DNA of 64,000 nt from contig CM059621.1 in NCBI GenBank assembly GCA_030435675.1, positions 1,922,001 through 1,986,000 on the forward strand, in the 5' to 3' direction. Below the pieces are notes generated by a model. It saw nothing but the letters and a program-made list of their open reading frames with translations. It was not told the DNA's origin and did no database searches. Source of the DNA: Steinernema hermaphroditum. Lineage: Eukaryota > Nematoda > Chromadorea > Rhabditida > Steinernematidae. This document shows, piece by piece, positions 44,165 through 54,929 of this stretch. The translations under genes and the position numbers were made by a program. Within the stretch, counting starts at the first letter, position 1. Each line of letters opens with the position of its first letter.

Positions 44165-45085
44165 TCAAATATGCCTAATCATTTCTCCTACCGCATTCCG
44201 ATAGGGCTTGAATGTCACAATTGAAATCATTGAATATAGTGCACCGTGATTCATGAGAATGAAAATACACATTAACGAAACTTCGCGGCTATAAGGAATT
44301 TCAGGATAGATCGCACACAATGTTGCGATCATGACAGGTATGCATCCAAAGAATACAGGAACCGCTGTGTTCACTAATAGGTAGAGAAGAAATGTACGGT
44401 GAAGCTGAAGTGTTCTCTGGCTGAGGATATTCTTCATTTTGCTTAGATGACGTCTCAAAAGCAGCGAAAATACGGTAATCACCAGTGATCCTGCCAGTAT
44501 AGCAGATAACAGTCCAAATAGTAATAGGTTCCGGCGCCATCCATGCGTCCAATAGCAGAAGATTCCATGTCTTGGGGGTAGATCCCCTCGTGGTGAATAG
44601 TCGTCGTAAAGCAGCACTACATTCTTGTAATCATACACCCATAAAATGCTGACAATGACGTGAAGAATTCCACAGAAACTCATACCATACCAGTTGATTC
44701 TTTTCATCATTGCAGGATGGACAAAGATAATATATCGATACGGAAAGCCAAGGGCTAACGCCAGGACGCAGTTGACAATGCACGTAAATATGCCGCCGAA
44801 GAATACGTGGAAGGCATATTCATTGTCGGTCAACACGCCTAACAGGCCATCAGCTCGAAAGCAGCTCAGTGGAAACTGTGGATTGATGTGTAAGATCGCA
44901 GCCAGAACGTTCGCAAAGAAGTTCCATATCATTACATTTAAAATGAATGCCGGTAAAGCGTCCATGTTCTTGGGTGAATGGTAATAAACGATGTACATCG
45001 AGAGAAGTTTTATAGGAACGTGAATAAGAGAGCTGACATCACAAGCTCTGTTGAAGAGTTGGTCCAACGTCTCGTAGTGCGCCAT
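44165..45085 (-). CDS. Intronless SRH/SRI-like 7TM chemoreceptor (family A), 306 aa
   Basis: Intact single exon, the shortest family A member because the cytoplasmic tail ends 11 residues after KPYR (MIRHI). Motifs: MAHYETLDQLFNRACD start, HVPIKLLSMYI, YHSPKNMDALPAFILN (Y replaces R), CFRADGLLG, FPYRYIIFVHP, CYWTHGWRRN in the second extracellular loop, SQRTLQLHRTFLLYLL before TM6, SREVSLMC, NHGALYSMISI and FKPYRNAVGE. It is the last family A gene before the housekeeping island. Confidence 0.86.
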   Translation of the reverse strand: MAHYETLDQLFNRACDVSSLIHVPIKLLSMYIVYYHSPKNMDALPAFILNVMIWNFFANVLAAILHINPQFPLSCFRADGLLGVLTDNEYAFHVFFGGIFTCIVNCVLALALGFPYRYIIFVHPAMMKRINWYGMSFCGILHVIVSILWVYDYKNVVLLYDDYSPRGDLPPRHGIFCYWTHGWRRNLLLFGLLSAILAGSLVITVFSLLLRRHLSKMKNILSQRTLQLHRTFLLYLLVNTAVPVFFGCIPVMIATLCAIYPEIPYSREVSLMCIFILMNHGALYSMISIVTFKPYRNAVGEMIRHI

Positions 45086-46308
45086 GAATTAAAAGTGAAG
45101 CCAAGCCCACGCCTTCGGAAGAAATATCGTGCCTGCACTGAATTTTGGAAAAATTTGTATCCCAATACATAATGCCTTCGGGAAAATCAAGGAAGTGCAA
45201 TGAAAAAATTCAACGAATTTATTAACGACTTACCAAATGACGCAATGAGAAACGGCACTGCAGTCGCCAACGAAATCAAACTGTTAGGCTAACAGAAATA
45301 TTTGTCATAGCACACAGAAGGAAAGACATTTGCCGCGTGGACAGAATTCTAGTGTATTTTGTTGTATAAGAACAAGTTTTGCATGAATTTCTACGCAGAT
45401 CTACACAATGGTGCATCTGAGATTGTTTTCTGCCCCTGGGAAACTCAGGAAGTGCAATACGAAAAGAAGTGAAAAACGAATTGACAAAGGCCGTTCGGAA
45501 AGCGTAGTGGGAAAACAAAGTAACGTAAGCTCGAAAACGAAGAAATCCGGCACGGGGCACCGCTGGAAGGGATAACAATTTGTGGCACAAAATGTGTTTA
45601 CAGTTGCGATGCTGCTAATGCTATTTATCTGCTAGACGGAAGACCTTCAAGAGCATAGGCCGCGCTTTTTGCGAGCTCTCGGCTTCCTCAGATGTCTTCG
45701 GACTTGGGCGTGTTCCCTTGTCAGGTGTGTTCCCTTTTCACAGATCTAAGCACGCTCTGTAGACCTAGAATGGTACTCATTCACGCCGATCAGTTGAACG
45801 TTAAAACAAAAGACACTTTCGTGTATTCGCGTTCGAGCAACATTCCTCCAAGTAATGCGATGGGAGTGTGCCTTGGCCATTGGCCATTGACCCTAATAAT
45901 AAACATTCCCTGGCTTCACAGTACTGTTTATCTGATCTAAATACATAGATTAATGCACTATTGAGGTCACTTAATTCTATTCAACAACTGCCACGTCTGA
46001 CACCAAATGATAGGCAAACTGAGGATGCCTCTTGCATCAGAAATGTGAGATGTTGCAGAAGTTAGCATCATAATCCGCGCATCCTGAGATAAACAAAACG
46101 CCGAACGAATATGTAAGTCGAACATTTAACCAAATTACTAATTGAGCCTTCCATATTCGAGAACGGATCTGAAGCCCTGGTAGCAAAGAAAGCTTGGTAT
46201 AGCGATCCGGAGATGGGGAAATGTGTTTGATTACACCGAATACACTGGCATTTATTGAAACCATGCGCCATATCAATTACATACAGGCACAGCTGCTTAA
46301 GTAACATT
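45086..46308. other. Spacer before mdt-8
   Basis: AT-rich with scattered short frames, none with a domain or splice pattern. It marks the transition from the receptor cluster to conserved genes. No repeat A or B copies were seen. Confidence 0.4.
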
Positions 46309-47150
46309 TCACGACTGCGCTGGAGGGCCTCTAGCTGCTCCAACTGGATCGCTTCCAGGGTTTCGTTCTGCAGGTTTCAGACTGTTGCCATTCATTATTG
46401 CGTGCACCAGTTTTGCCGTTTCCAACGGAATGCACGACGGTTTCGATTGAAATCTCTCTTCCGCCTGCTTTCCGTGTTCGTTCATAGTGGCAAACATGAC
46501 ATCGATGTGTTTGTTCATCGTTGCAATCTATAATCATCAATGAAAAAGGTAATGCTAAAGGTAATACTTACTTGTCGGACAATCTGATCTGCTGACTTAG
46601 TCGAAACGATGCTGTTTTCGTCTTGCTCTACTTCAGGGTTCAGCTTTGTACGCATGTAATCCGGCAGCGTGTCGTGATTCCACACTTGAACTCTGCCCTG
46701 CGTCATCGCCTAGAATATCGTCCTGATGTCCTTTTATGTAATAGTCACGGTTCTTACAGCTAGTTGCGGATCGATCTCAGGAACTAACTTCTGCGGGACA
46801 ACCAAATGCTGACGAAGAAATGCGCCTTGATCCTCGATTCCAGCCGTAATAGCGGACTTCTTCATCAGCATCTGCACCTGCTGCATACCACTAGCCAGCG
46901 ATGAAAACTTGTTAAACATATCTGGCCTAAACAGAGGTTGAACGCTGGCTCAAAATATTAGTTACCATTGGAGCTTGTCGTTCTGATCTAAAAGCAGCAG
47001 CAGGTATTCCGTTGTTCCTCTCACCTCTTCGATTTTCTTATCGATGTTATGCACCGCTTGGTTGACCTTTTCCGGGTCCTTCTGATTCTGTTGTGGCATC
47101 ATGATTACAGAAGGTTGTTGATCGAATTGAGTCGACCGATTAAATAACAT
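46309..47150 (-). CDS. mdt-8: Mediator complex subunit 8 (MED8), 236 aa, four exons
   Basis: MED8 is a subunit of the Mediator head module, linking transcription factors to RNA polymerase II in the nucleus. Exons (minus): 46966-47150, 46758-46926, 46572-46709, 46309-46527, giving exactly 237 codons with stop. The core is recognisable: a helical N-terminal region (DKKIEEVRGTTEYLLLLLDQ), HLVVPQKLVPEIDPQL, then the diagnostic TQGRVQVWNHDTLPDYMRTK (about 121-140) followed by LNPEVEQDE. A C-terminal helical part has ETAKLVHAIMNG. Length fits MED8 orthologues (somewhat over 200 aa). It is a single-copy conserved gene, useful as a synteny anchor in this otherwise fast-evolving region. Confidence 0.9.
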
Positions 47151-47649
47151 TTCGTGTCATTGATGGATGCAACGAGAATGAATGGCATCGCTCTGTCGTG
47201 TCGGGATAATGTTGTCGTGCTTTGGCGAATGACCGTCAAGTTCCCGCTGCGTCGGATAGCTACGAGTCAGCCGACCTGCTATAAATCTGAGACGCAGGAG
47301 AACCCCGCATTTGTTTTGCTTCGGGCCTAGAGTGCAGTCTTAAGTCAAGGCTTCGTCTTACGCCTATATATTTTAACCCGGCCCTGTATATTTCGAAGCT
47401 TCGTCGAATCGAAAGGTCGACGAATGCAGTTAATGTCTAGAAGAAAATGCAGCCATTCCTCTTCTTGGGCAGAGCTCATAGCCTCTTCTTGTCCGCCAGA
47501 TTATCACTTTACACCTTATTTCAACTCACACTTTTCTTATATAACGATTCGTATTCAAAACCAAGTGTTTATCCATATACATAACAATGTTGACTATGAT
47601 CGGGACATAACTCGGGATATCGGCACAAGTAAACAAAGCACTCAGACAT

Positions 47650-48009
47650 TCATCTTACAATTACAAACGCTTGATAGGGCAAATTGTTCACAACCTTATG
47701 ATATGGTGGTGGTGGGTCGTTTTCAACTGCACAGTTCATTAAATTGTTTGTACAATTATGATTTTCACTCTGTGACAATAATAGATCAGCGCATTCTTGA
47801 GGTTGGTTTGCTTCAATGACTACCGAAAGAGGATAGTGCGATGCCTGGGATTTGCAGTAAACACAACGAAGAACAACAGCGACAAAGATGACAATTGAAA
47901 AGCCGCATATGAGAAAGGCAATAATCAGATTCGCCAGTAGTTGCTCACGGTACTCGGCTGCTGTTTGAACGGTGTTCGTATCCTGCGTTAATGATTCAAC
48001 TGAGCTCAT
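47650..48009 (-). CDS. One-pass membrane protein with a PPPPY motif, 119 aa
   Basis: A single frame with a hydrophilic N-terminus, one strong transmembrane segment (about residues 27-49, LLANLIIAFLICGFSIVIFV), a juxtamembrane CVYC pair, and a cytoplasmic tail containing DPPPPYHKV (PPxY, a WW-domain ligand such as for NEDD4-type ubiquitin ligases). Upstream of the ATG there is TTTTCAG followed by 9 nt, which could be a trans-splice acceptor. It could equally be the acceptor of an upstream exon, making this a C-terminal exon. I do not recognise the family; the architecture recalls Shisa-like adaptors without their Cys-rich part. Confidence 0.5.
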   Translation of the reverse strand: MSSVESLTQDTNTVQTAAEYREQLLANLIIAFLICGFSIVIFVAVVLRCVYCKSQASHYPLSVVIEANQPQECADLLLSQSENHNCTNNLMNCAVENDPPPPYHKVVNNLPYQAFVIVR

Positions 48010-49118
48010 GCACTCGCTCTGAAAACAACCGTTAAAAACGTGTCAGTTCATAAAAGATATGAAAAAGTTGTCTTTTTAGCTAGCCGCGATCTTCGACCGC
48101 ATCTTTCTAGAACCGAATTGTTACAGCCCCTATGTGCAAATCTTTCATAAGTGATACGACCTTCAAGTGTTTGAGACAATGTGCCAATTGGAATGTATTT
48201 TCCGCCTGATTAGGGTATCGTTTGATTTGAACACCTATGATGCCAATGTTGGTCGCCGCCTATCGCATAACCTATTCGCTCGGGGAGTGCACTGATGATC
48301 GCGGGTACCGGTTATCCAGGCAGCGGGTTGCGGATTTAGAAAACAGAATACTGCACCGAAAGCACTGCACATGCTAATATGAAGTCACAACGCATGATAT
48401 AAGGAGACAAATAAGTGGCCATAACAATATGGTAAGCCATTCTGTCACAGCGCGATACATTGGCAAATTATGTATACAATGTTTCAAAGCGATTCGACTC
48501 CATTGTGCCAGCCTAAAGTAAAGAAATCTGAGATGGTATACGCGAACAAAGAGTAGCGCGATGTTAGGTTTATCTAGGCGCACAGTGTTCAGAATGAAAA
48601 ATAGCAATAAAAGGAAGCAGTCAACACGGAAGTGGCAAAGTTGTTTTCGCAAATCTCGAAATCGAAAGCTGTTCTTTTCAGCGAGACGGGTTGGACAATC
48701 GATGAAAAGCGGGCATGTTTTCGACAACATCATATTGAGTTTCGGAATAGCCAATGTTTCAGTTGAAGTTGGTCCATATCTTCTGTGAGGGCTCAATTTA
48801 AACTTTTGTCATGCTGTGCGGTGTACGATTCACTTTCCCGTTAGTTGAAAATATAAACTTCGTTCTTTCTGTTTTCGCCCCTTATGACCATGTGACTCAC
48901 GAGAGTCGATAGGCTATAGAAAAATGCAGCGCGCAAAAAAAACTTGTTTTCTCTGCGTACGTTGTTTGCGGAACTGCGTTTTTATTGGATGTATAGATAC
49001 ACGTAAATATGTAGGGTGTTTAATTGATTTTGCCCATATTACTCAGCAACGTCTTTCATAAGCTTCTTTTCTGTTACTTTTCTATTAACTCGTAAACACT
49101 AAAAGTTTCCAGACTGAC
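48010..49118. other. Intergenic, no supported gene
   Basis: Overlapping frames on both strands at 48374-48796 lack motifs and splice context. Nothing else is visible. Confidence 0.35.
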
Positions 49119-49751
49119 ATGAAGAAAACGTCACCACTTCGTCGCTGCTTCTTCGTAGTAGGTGATGTCAGGGTAAGAATAATTCCTTCGTGTTCGCTTA
49201 TACCTATTTGTCGTTTGTAGATTGGTTCAATCTGCATCGGAACGCTTGCAACAGCTATCGGGATTCACTTGATTTTGAAGACTATAATCAGCTATGTCAT
49301 CAACGAAGAAATGACGAGACCTGGCCGCTTGTTTTTTGGATCGTTTTACATCATCGTTGGCTTTTTAACTGTTTGCGGCGCTGTGCAACGTCGTCCCAGG
49401 TTTCTTTGGCCGATGATTGCGTACCTGGTTCGTTAGCGTTCGCTACTTTCACTGATCACAATTGGTGTATTTTAGACACTATCAGCCCTAGTAGTCATCA
49501 TCCTCATTATATTCGACCTTGTGGACGTCATTTTCCAGTATGCCACGACACATGTTGGGCGCGATCAAATAACGGTGATGCGAACAGACGCCATATTGGG
49601 GTGCGCATTGCTCCTGGTGCTAGCGAACGTAGCATTTCTAAAGATCATCTGGGGTTGCTACAGTGAGAGTAAGAAGTTCACCGAAAAGATGGGACACATC
49701 GTTACAATTAGTGAAAAACAGAAAAATATTGTTTACGTTGCAGTTGTATAA
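49119..49751 (+). CDS. Four-pass membrane protein, LAPTM-like, 178 aa
   Basis: Exons 49119-49172, 49221-49427 and 49476-49751, phase 0, with TTTGTAG and TTTTAG acceptors. The short N-terminus (RRCFFVVGDVRIGSICIGTL) resembles the start of lysosome-associated LAPTM/DUF7027-type proteins, where a cytosolic Cys-rich segment with a VR-G motif enters TM1. Three more hydrophobic segments follow, ending with VAFLKIIWGCYSESKKF, similar to the W-x-CY tail of that group. It would sit in endolysosomal membranes if the call is right. It is the second half of the non-receptor island. Confidence 0.55.
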
Positions 49752-49784
49752 GGATTTGACTTTGATCTTATTTCGTGAATGAAA

Positions 49785-50060
49785 AGCGTTACGCCTTGCA
49801 CGACACCGAAAATAGACAAACGTTTGCGGAACATCGTTTGCGGCACAGCGCACGCTTCTGTGCTTGAATCTAATCGTCGGTGGTCCGAGTCCCGTCTTCG
49901 ATGGTGGTGGCGTCCTCAGAGCGTCGGTGACCTTAGGGATGATTTTTCACGTGGCCGGATTCTTGGCGTCGGACATCTTGTTGTCAGCGGTGGTGGGACG
50001 ACGGCTTCCGGGTGTTCCAATTCCCTCTGGAAGCCGGAAGACTCACAGATGCCACAGGGT
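49785..50060 (+). repeat. Repeat B copy
   Basis: Starts with GCGTTACGCCTTGCACGACAC, then aligns with 55195-55390: GTCCTCAGAGCGTC, GTCGGACATCTTGTTGTCAG, TTCCCTCTGGAAGCCGG and CCACAGGGTTTG. The 5' start resembles that of repeat A, and the interior is related to the 3' half of A, so B is probably a subfamily. Confidence 0.8.
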
Positions 50061-50117
50061 TTGTTGTCCTTACCACCATGACCCACAATGTTCCGTTCTT
50101 CAAGTTAAGACAGATCT

Positions 50118-50235
50118 GTTGTGTTCCTTGGCTTTTTAATTGTTTCCCACTTGTTTTCCCAGGATTTTTTCAGCTGTTGTTTTCGTCGGCTGTCAATTTA
50201 ATATACTGTAGTAGTCATGCACAGTTTCCTGCTAT
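50118..50235 (+). repeat. Repeat E copy 1
   Basis: About 118 bp matching 54318-54430: GTTGTGTTCCTTGGCTTTTT, CAGCTG(T/C)TGTTTTCGT and AATTT(A/G)ATATA in the same order. It lies immediately 3' of repeat B and upstream of the receptor at 50280. Confidence 0.75.
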
Positions 50236-50279
50236 AAGGCAGTTTTCGTTTTAAAAATTATTACCCCGTTCAATCAAAG

Positions 50280-51267
50280 ATGTTCGTCGAACTTTACAAC
50301 GAAGAACTGCACACCGTCCTCACTGTAACATTTGCTATCCTATTCTTTGTTGTGTCTGCAATTGGAAGTTACGTAATGATCTTCAAAACCCCTGCTGCTA
50401 TAGGAGCTTACAGATTCCACTTCGTTTACCTAGACACATCGTATCAATTCACCATCTTCTTTCTCGCAATATATGGTCGTGTTGAGATCAGTTTGCCTTC
50501 GACCACGTTGCACTGTATTGAGTACAGCGGTCTAATTCAACTGCTCAATCATAATTTTGTTTACGCCGAATTGTTCACGGGAACGTTCTCCCAATTCAAT
50601 GTGATCAATTCGATATTGTTGTCGTTTTTGTTTCGCTTCTGTCATGTATGCTATCCGAAGTCATCCTATTCGGAAAACCCTTTGTGGGAGAGAACAGTGA
50701 ATGTGACAATCACAGTAGTGAGCACCGTGCCTTTATCCGTACTGTACCTTGCAAGCATTGTGTTCTACATGGAGGTGGGGAACATCGAGAACTTACACAG
50801 GAACGTTGCCTTTTTAGGATCCACAAACAAAACGAGATGGATATATTACAGTGTGCTTCGGTTCGTCGGATTTGATGAACGTCTTCTCCATCGCAGCATT
50901 CCTCTACGTCACATCTGTTATTGTACTGTGTCTTGCGTTCATATCAAGAGTTGTGTGGGTGATGAAGACGAAGATGGCAAACGTGAGCAAGAAAACGAAG
51001 GACATGCAGAGGATGCTCACAATAACACTGATTGTCACAGTCAGCATTCCTATAGTTCTCGGTGGACTTCCCGTTTTTCTCGCGTTCTATGCTGTTAGTA
51101 TACGAGTAGAGAATGCAGCACAGATGTTTCGCATCATCTTTCTGGCATCCATCGGACAAGGACTTACTAACATCACTTCAACGCTGTTGTTGGTGAAGCC
51201 CTACAGAATTGTCATTCTGTCCGTTTTCCGCAGGAAGAACAAGAATGCAGTTGTAATGCTGTTGTAG
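50280..51267 (+). CDS. Two-exon SRH-like 7TM chemoreceptor, copy 1, 314 aa
   Basis: Exon 1 is 50280-50774; a 43-nt phase-0 intron follows (50775-50817, GTGGGG donor, TTTTTAG acceptor); exon 2 is 50818-51267. Reading straight through shifts frame, so the intron is required. Motifs: IFKTPAAIGAYRFHFVYLDTS into TM2, FRFCHVCYPKSS after TM3, MANVSKKTKDMQRMLTI before TM6, and LLVKPYRIV after TM7. These SK-T--MQ and KPYR patterns fit class SRH. Bases 50574-51207 appear identical to 56825-57458 of copy 2, while the N-terminal third and C-terminal tail are diverged. Intact. Confidence 0.83.
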
Positions 51268-51539
51268 CGCCAGCTGCCCACATAGTGAGCTAATCCTGTT
51301 TCATCGGGTGTTTTTTCCGTTGTGCTTCTGTTCAACGCAAATATTACAATATTTTTAGGCGACCGAAAAAGGAGAATGACAAGGCAAAGGGATCGAGAAC
51401 TCAAATAGGCCGATAATATCGCACGACCGTCTCTCGTCATTGTTGGTAAAACCATGACGAGATTAGGTGCTGCATGTATCATCTGCGTAGCGTACAATTA
51501 ACTGTTCTTATTCTACAAAAGTCTGAGTTCGCTCGGATG
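51268..51539. other. Spacer after the SRH-like receptor
   Basis: No feature seen. Confidence 0.35.
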
Positions 51540-51962
51540 AGTTGAGTGAGCGGTAGTTCTCGGCAATCGTTGGCGCAATGATCGCCCCGTTCCAATCCGT
51601 CGTGGCTGGCGTGGAACGTAAGCCAAATTATATCTCGCCAAGAAGACCGTCAACACCGCCCGACCACCCGCGCTGCCCACTCAAGCCGAAGAATCGCTCC
51701 AACTTCGAAGTCTGCTCCGGCAACCGCTCCGTCGATGGGTTTCTTTCGTCCGCCGAGCTCCACCTTCCGCGCTACTTCCGGATAAAGATTTTTTGTTGCT
51801 TCGAAGCCGGCGCACACTGATGGGACAGCCGCCTTCAACTCCGACGTCGTGCCCTCCGCTGAAGAAAGAAGAGAAGCAGCGACAACGGTGATATGCGGTT
51901 CTTCATTGTGCATTATGAGATTTCTTGCATGACGAATGTCATTGAATCAAGAGTAAATGTAA
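51540..51962 (-). repeat. Repeat A copy (minus orientation)
   Basis: In reverse complement it begins TTACTCTTGATTCAATGACA and passes ATAATGCACAATGAAGAA. It continues through the CTTCTTTCTTCAGCGG region and the CGATCATTGCGCCAACGATT block to GAGTTGAGTGAGCGGT. It lies between the SRH-like receptor and the 7TM gene at 52525. Confidence 0.78.
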
Positions 51963-52064
51963 TGTAATGTATTCTACAAAATCGTATACTTCCAATAAAA
52001 ACCATGCTGGAAAACGAACACTATTTAATACGTTCTTCTTAGTGATCAGTCTCAGTTTTACCAG

Positions 52065-52254
52065 AAAATTTCACTACTGCCCGACTCCACCATCGCCGTC
52101 ACATGGAGCAGACGTCAGAAGTCAGGCAAAAAAACTGATGGCGTCTCAATCGTCAGCTCAAAATTTCACCACCGCCCGACTCCACCCTCGCCGTCACATG
52201 AAGCAGACGTCAGAAGTCAGGCAGAAAAACTGATGGGGTCTCAATCGTCAGCTC
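52065..52254. repeat. Tandem duplication, two 95-bp units
   Basis: Units 52065-52159 and 52160-52254 share more than 90% of bases by eye (both contain CCCGACTCCACC and GCAGACGTCAGAAGTCAGGCA). The unit resembles an internal segment of repeat A in minus orientation, so it probably grew out of a degenerate A copy. Confidence 0.85.
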
Positions 52255-52524
52255 AGAAATCGCACCCCGTACCGAAGAAATCTTCGCTGTACTTTTTAGG
52301 ATGCCTTGTACGGTACGAACTCGGTAAAACTCGGCTAATCATACTTCATGACATAAGTTATCTTTCCCACATGCAACTAACGAATTAGGGCACTAGCTTC
52401 TTGCGAATAGCCGATATTTTTGTTGCCCATCTATTGCTGCTACTTGGGATTTCCCATTCTTGGCTTACGTTCGTGCAAGGATCTCGGGCTTGGCTGCAGA
52501 AGTGTCCACATGATAGCGAAAAAA

Positions 52525-53696
52525 TTATCTAAAGTACTTCGTTTCATGGCACCACAACACGCAAACCTGCTCCCTGTAATCGGGAATGGCCACACACGTT
52601 AGAACAAGCTGCACGCTTGGAAGGAACAGCTGCAGATATTCGTCGTTCTTCATCATAAACATAACGTAGTCGATATAAGACTGCGGAATATATTTCGCAA
52701 ACTCGGCCAGAATATTTGCATCAATACTAATCACACGCATGGTATAACCCATGAAGCCGAATAAATTCACGAATAAGCCCATAATCCATATGATGTACGC
52801 GTACGGTACCAGTGCAATGAGATTCATAAGGTCAAAGGTTATCTTGATTGGGGTTCAGTACTCTGTTTGCAGGAAACTTACTGATGAAATGTTCACATCA
52901 CTGTCGGGTTTTCGGTCCCTCCTAGTGAAGAAAATGCTCAGCTTGCAAGTGTAAACTACGATAGCTGCCATGACAGCTATGCAAAACGTCAAAAAGACGA
53001 AAGTGTAGATGGAGTTTACGTAGAAGAGGTAGACATCGAGTGGTTTTGGCCCGAAAAAGTCTTTGAAATCCTGAAATGAGCTCTCTATTCTATGGAAATC
53101 GTATTGAACTCTGGTTACCCTTTTTGTGAACAGGATCACAACAAGTATGTTAATGCCCAGCAAAATTGGAATCCATCCCAACCAGGTGACAAAACGATTA
53201 CTCGAGACGTGTGGAAATGCGTAGCAGAGGCAATGGTACGGTAGGAGAAATATCATTCCTGAGTACACTTTAAGCTATAATGCCGAAGCATCGTACCTGC
53301 GGCAAACATCGTCAGTGTCCCCGCTTGTATCTCCTTCGAGCGGTTGAGAAAACTTTGGTCTTTGATGAAATCGGGAATTGGCGTGTCATTCGCCACAACC
53401 GCAAAGTTCACCTAAACCAGATATTCATGCAGTAACTGCCCAGGTTATTACCAGTTGCAAAGCATTCCAAGCGCTCACGTTCACAGTATGGAACATCCAG
53501 GCCGACAGCCGAACTCGTTTTCCGAAGAAGGACATAACGATCAGCATAATTATCGCTATCGCTGAGAAGGTGAACATACTAGCGTATAGCATGTGTTGAT
53601 GGCCTTCTAATATTTTGGGATTAATGGTTGTGGTTCTCAGCGACGTAGTAGTCTGCGGGCGAACAGGGGTTGTTGATGTAGTCGTCAAGCCTATAG
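52525..53696 (-). CDS. Unclassified multi-exon 7TM receptor, 5' end incomplete
   Basis: Exons (minus): 53452-53696, 53297-53411, 52882-53258, 52525-52842, joined by introns of 38-41 nt with consistent phases. The first listed exon starts at a TTCAG acceptor with no ATG, so an upstream exon with the start (and perhaps a signal peptide) is missing from the model. It begins with a Thr/Pro-rich stretch (TTSTTPVRPQTTTSL), unusual for nematode chemoreceptors, then seven hydrophobic segments (FSAIAIIMLIVMSFFGKRVRL as TM1), a long loop between TM4 and TM5 rich in aromatic and acidic residues (SSFQDFKDFFGPKP), and AIPDYREQV after TM7. The final YRxxV fits a worm chemoreceptor, but the class is not recognised. 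Confidence 0.6.
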
Positions 53697-54317
53697 CTGA
53701 ACAAAATATGTATATTCATCTACAAAACATGTATATTTGTAGAGTGCCTGCATGAAAGATGGCAATTGAATGAATTTTCGAAATACGATACAGAATGCCT
53801 CAGTTTTTTGTAATTCGTACCGGTTCCGTGCTCAAACGTGTCGGCCGCAACATGTACTGGCGCCAATCCCGACCACTAGCGGGGAGTGCTACGAAGAAAA
53901 CGCAGACAATGAGAGAAGATCGGATGTCCGCTGCCCAACCGACCCATGCCTGTTTTCTCTTGTCGTGTGCGCTCTGTTCGCACCGCTCCCCTCAAATCTT
54001 CGCTATTTTTTCGGTATGTATTGCCTGGTCGCGGATCAGTTCGGCTTGGAGCCGATCCAGCTTCCGTTTATTTGGCATCTGTTCGGCTTAGTTGGCATCT
54101 GTGCGCGTCGTCTATTTAGTTCAGGTGAACATTTTCATCATCGATTTGCTTAACTTTTAATAAAAGCAACTTACTGGCAACGCTCGTATGTGCTGAATCC
54201 GCCGATATGTTGCTATCCATCTCATTCTTGCTTATCGCTACAGCTAAGACAGATGCTAGGAGCCGTTGTGAAAACCGGTCCATATTACCGCGTGCTAAAA
54301 TCTTCAGGTTTCGACAG
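53697..54317. other. Region upstream of the unclassified 7TM receptor
   Basis: Should contain the missing 5' exon of the receptor ending at 52525, but I could not identify it. A GC-rich block (53820-54110) looks repeat-derived. No other gene. Confidence 0.3.
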
Positions 54318-54430
54318 CTGTGTTGTGTTCCTTGGCTTTTTAATTGTTTTCCGCTAGTTGACGATTTATCCAGCTGCTGTTTTCGTGGGCCGTTAATTTG
54401 ATATAGTGGGTTAGCCATGCGCAAAGTTAT
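54318..54430 (+). repeat. Repeat E copy 2
   Basis: Partner of 50118-50235, with the same GTTGTGTTCCTTGGC start and AATTTGATATAGTGGGTTAG end. Both E copies occur near repeat B copies, but here B lies about 500 bp downstream instead of directly upstream. Confidence 0.75.
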
Positions 54431-54929
54431 CGACCATAATTCTTTTAAACGGAATTGCCAAGCAATTTGTCGCAGTGGAAAAGGAAAAATGCTAGACGAT
54501 AACCATGAAGTTTTTAAATACCAATTTTTCGAAAGGGAGTGCACACAGCTATCGCACTGAGAGCTTCCTTTAATCAAATTCACCTTCACACTCACTTTCC
54601 GAACGTCGAAAAGACAGTCATGATGGCTTTCTGCTCCCACGATACTTCTTGCAAGGGCTTTCTTGCAAGGCGCTTTGCTCTATTTTCACTCATAATGTAT
54701 ACGTTTACAATCAAACGTATCAAGCCTTATACGCGTAGAATCAAGGTCATTTTCTCAATATACTGTATTGGTACTACACTACAGCACAACTATTTTGAGA
54801 AATACAACCACCTGTTTACAAAAGAACGGTACATGAGTAACACAGATTCGTCAGGACCAGCCAGTGTCAAATTAAAACTGCCAGCAACGCAACTTTAGAA
54901 TCCTGTTTTCACGACTTCACGACTTTACT

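Noticed and set aside
45276..45590. 104-codon minus-strand frame upstream of mdt-8
   Set aside because: No recognisable family and no upstream start or splice context.
53770..54153. 127-codon plus-strand frame between receptors
   Set aside because: Lies in a repeat-like GC-rich block, with a second frame open in parallel and no known domain.
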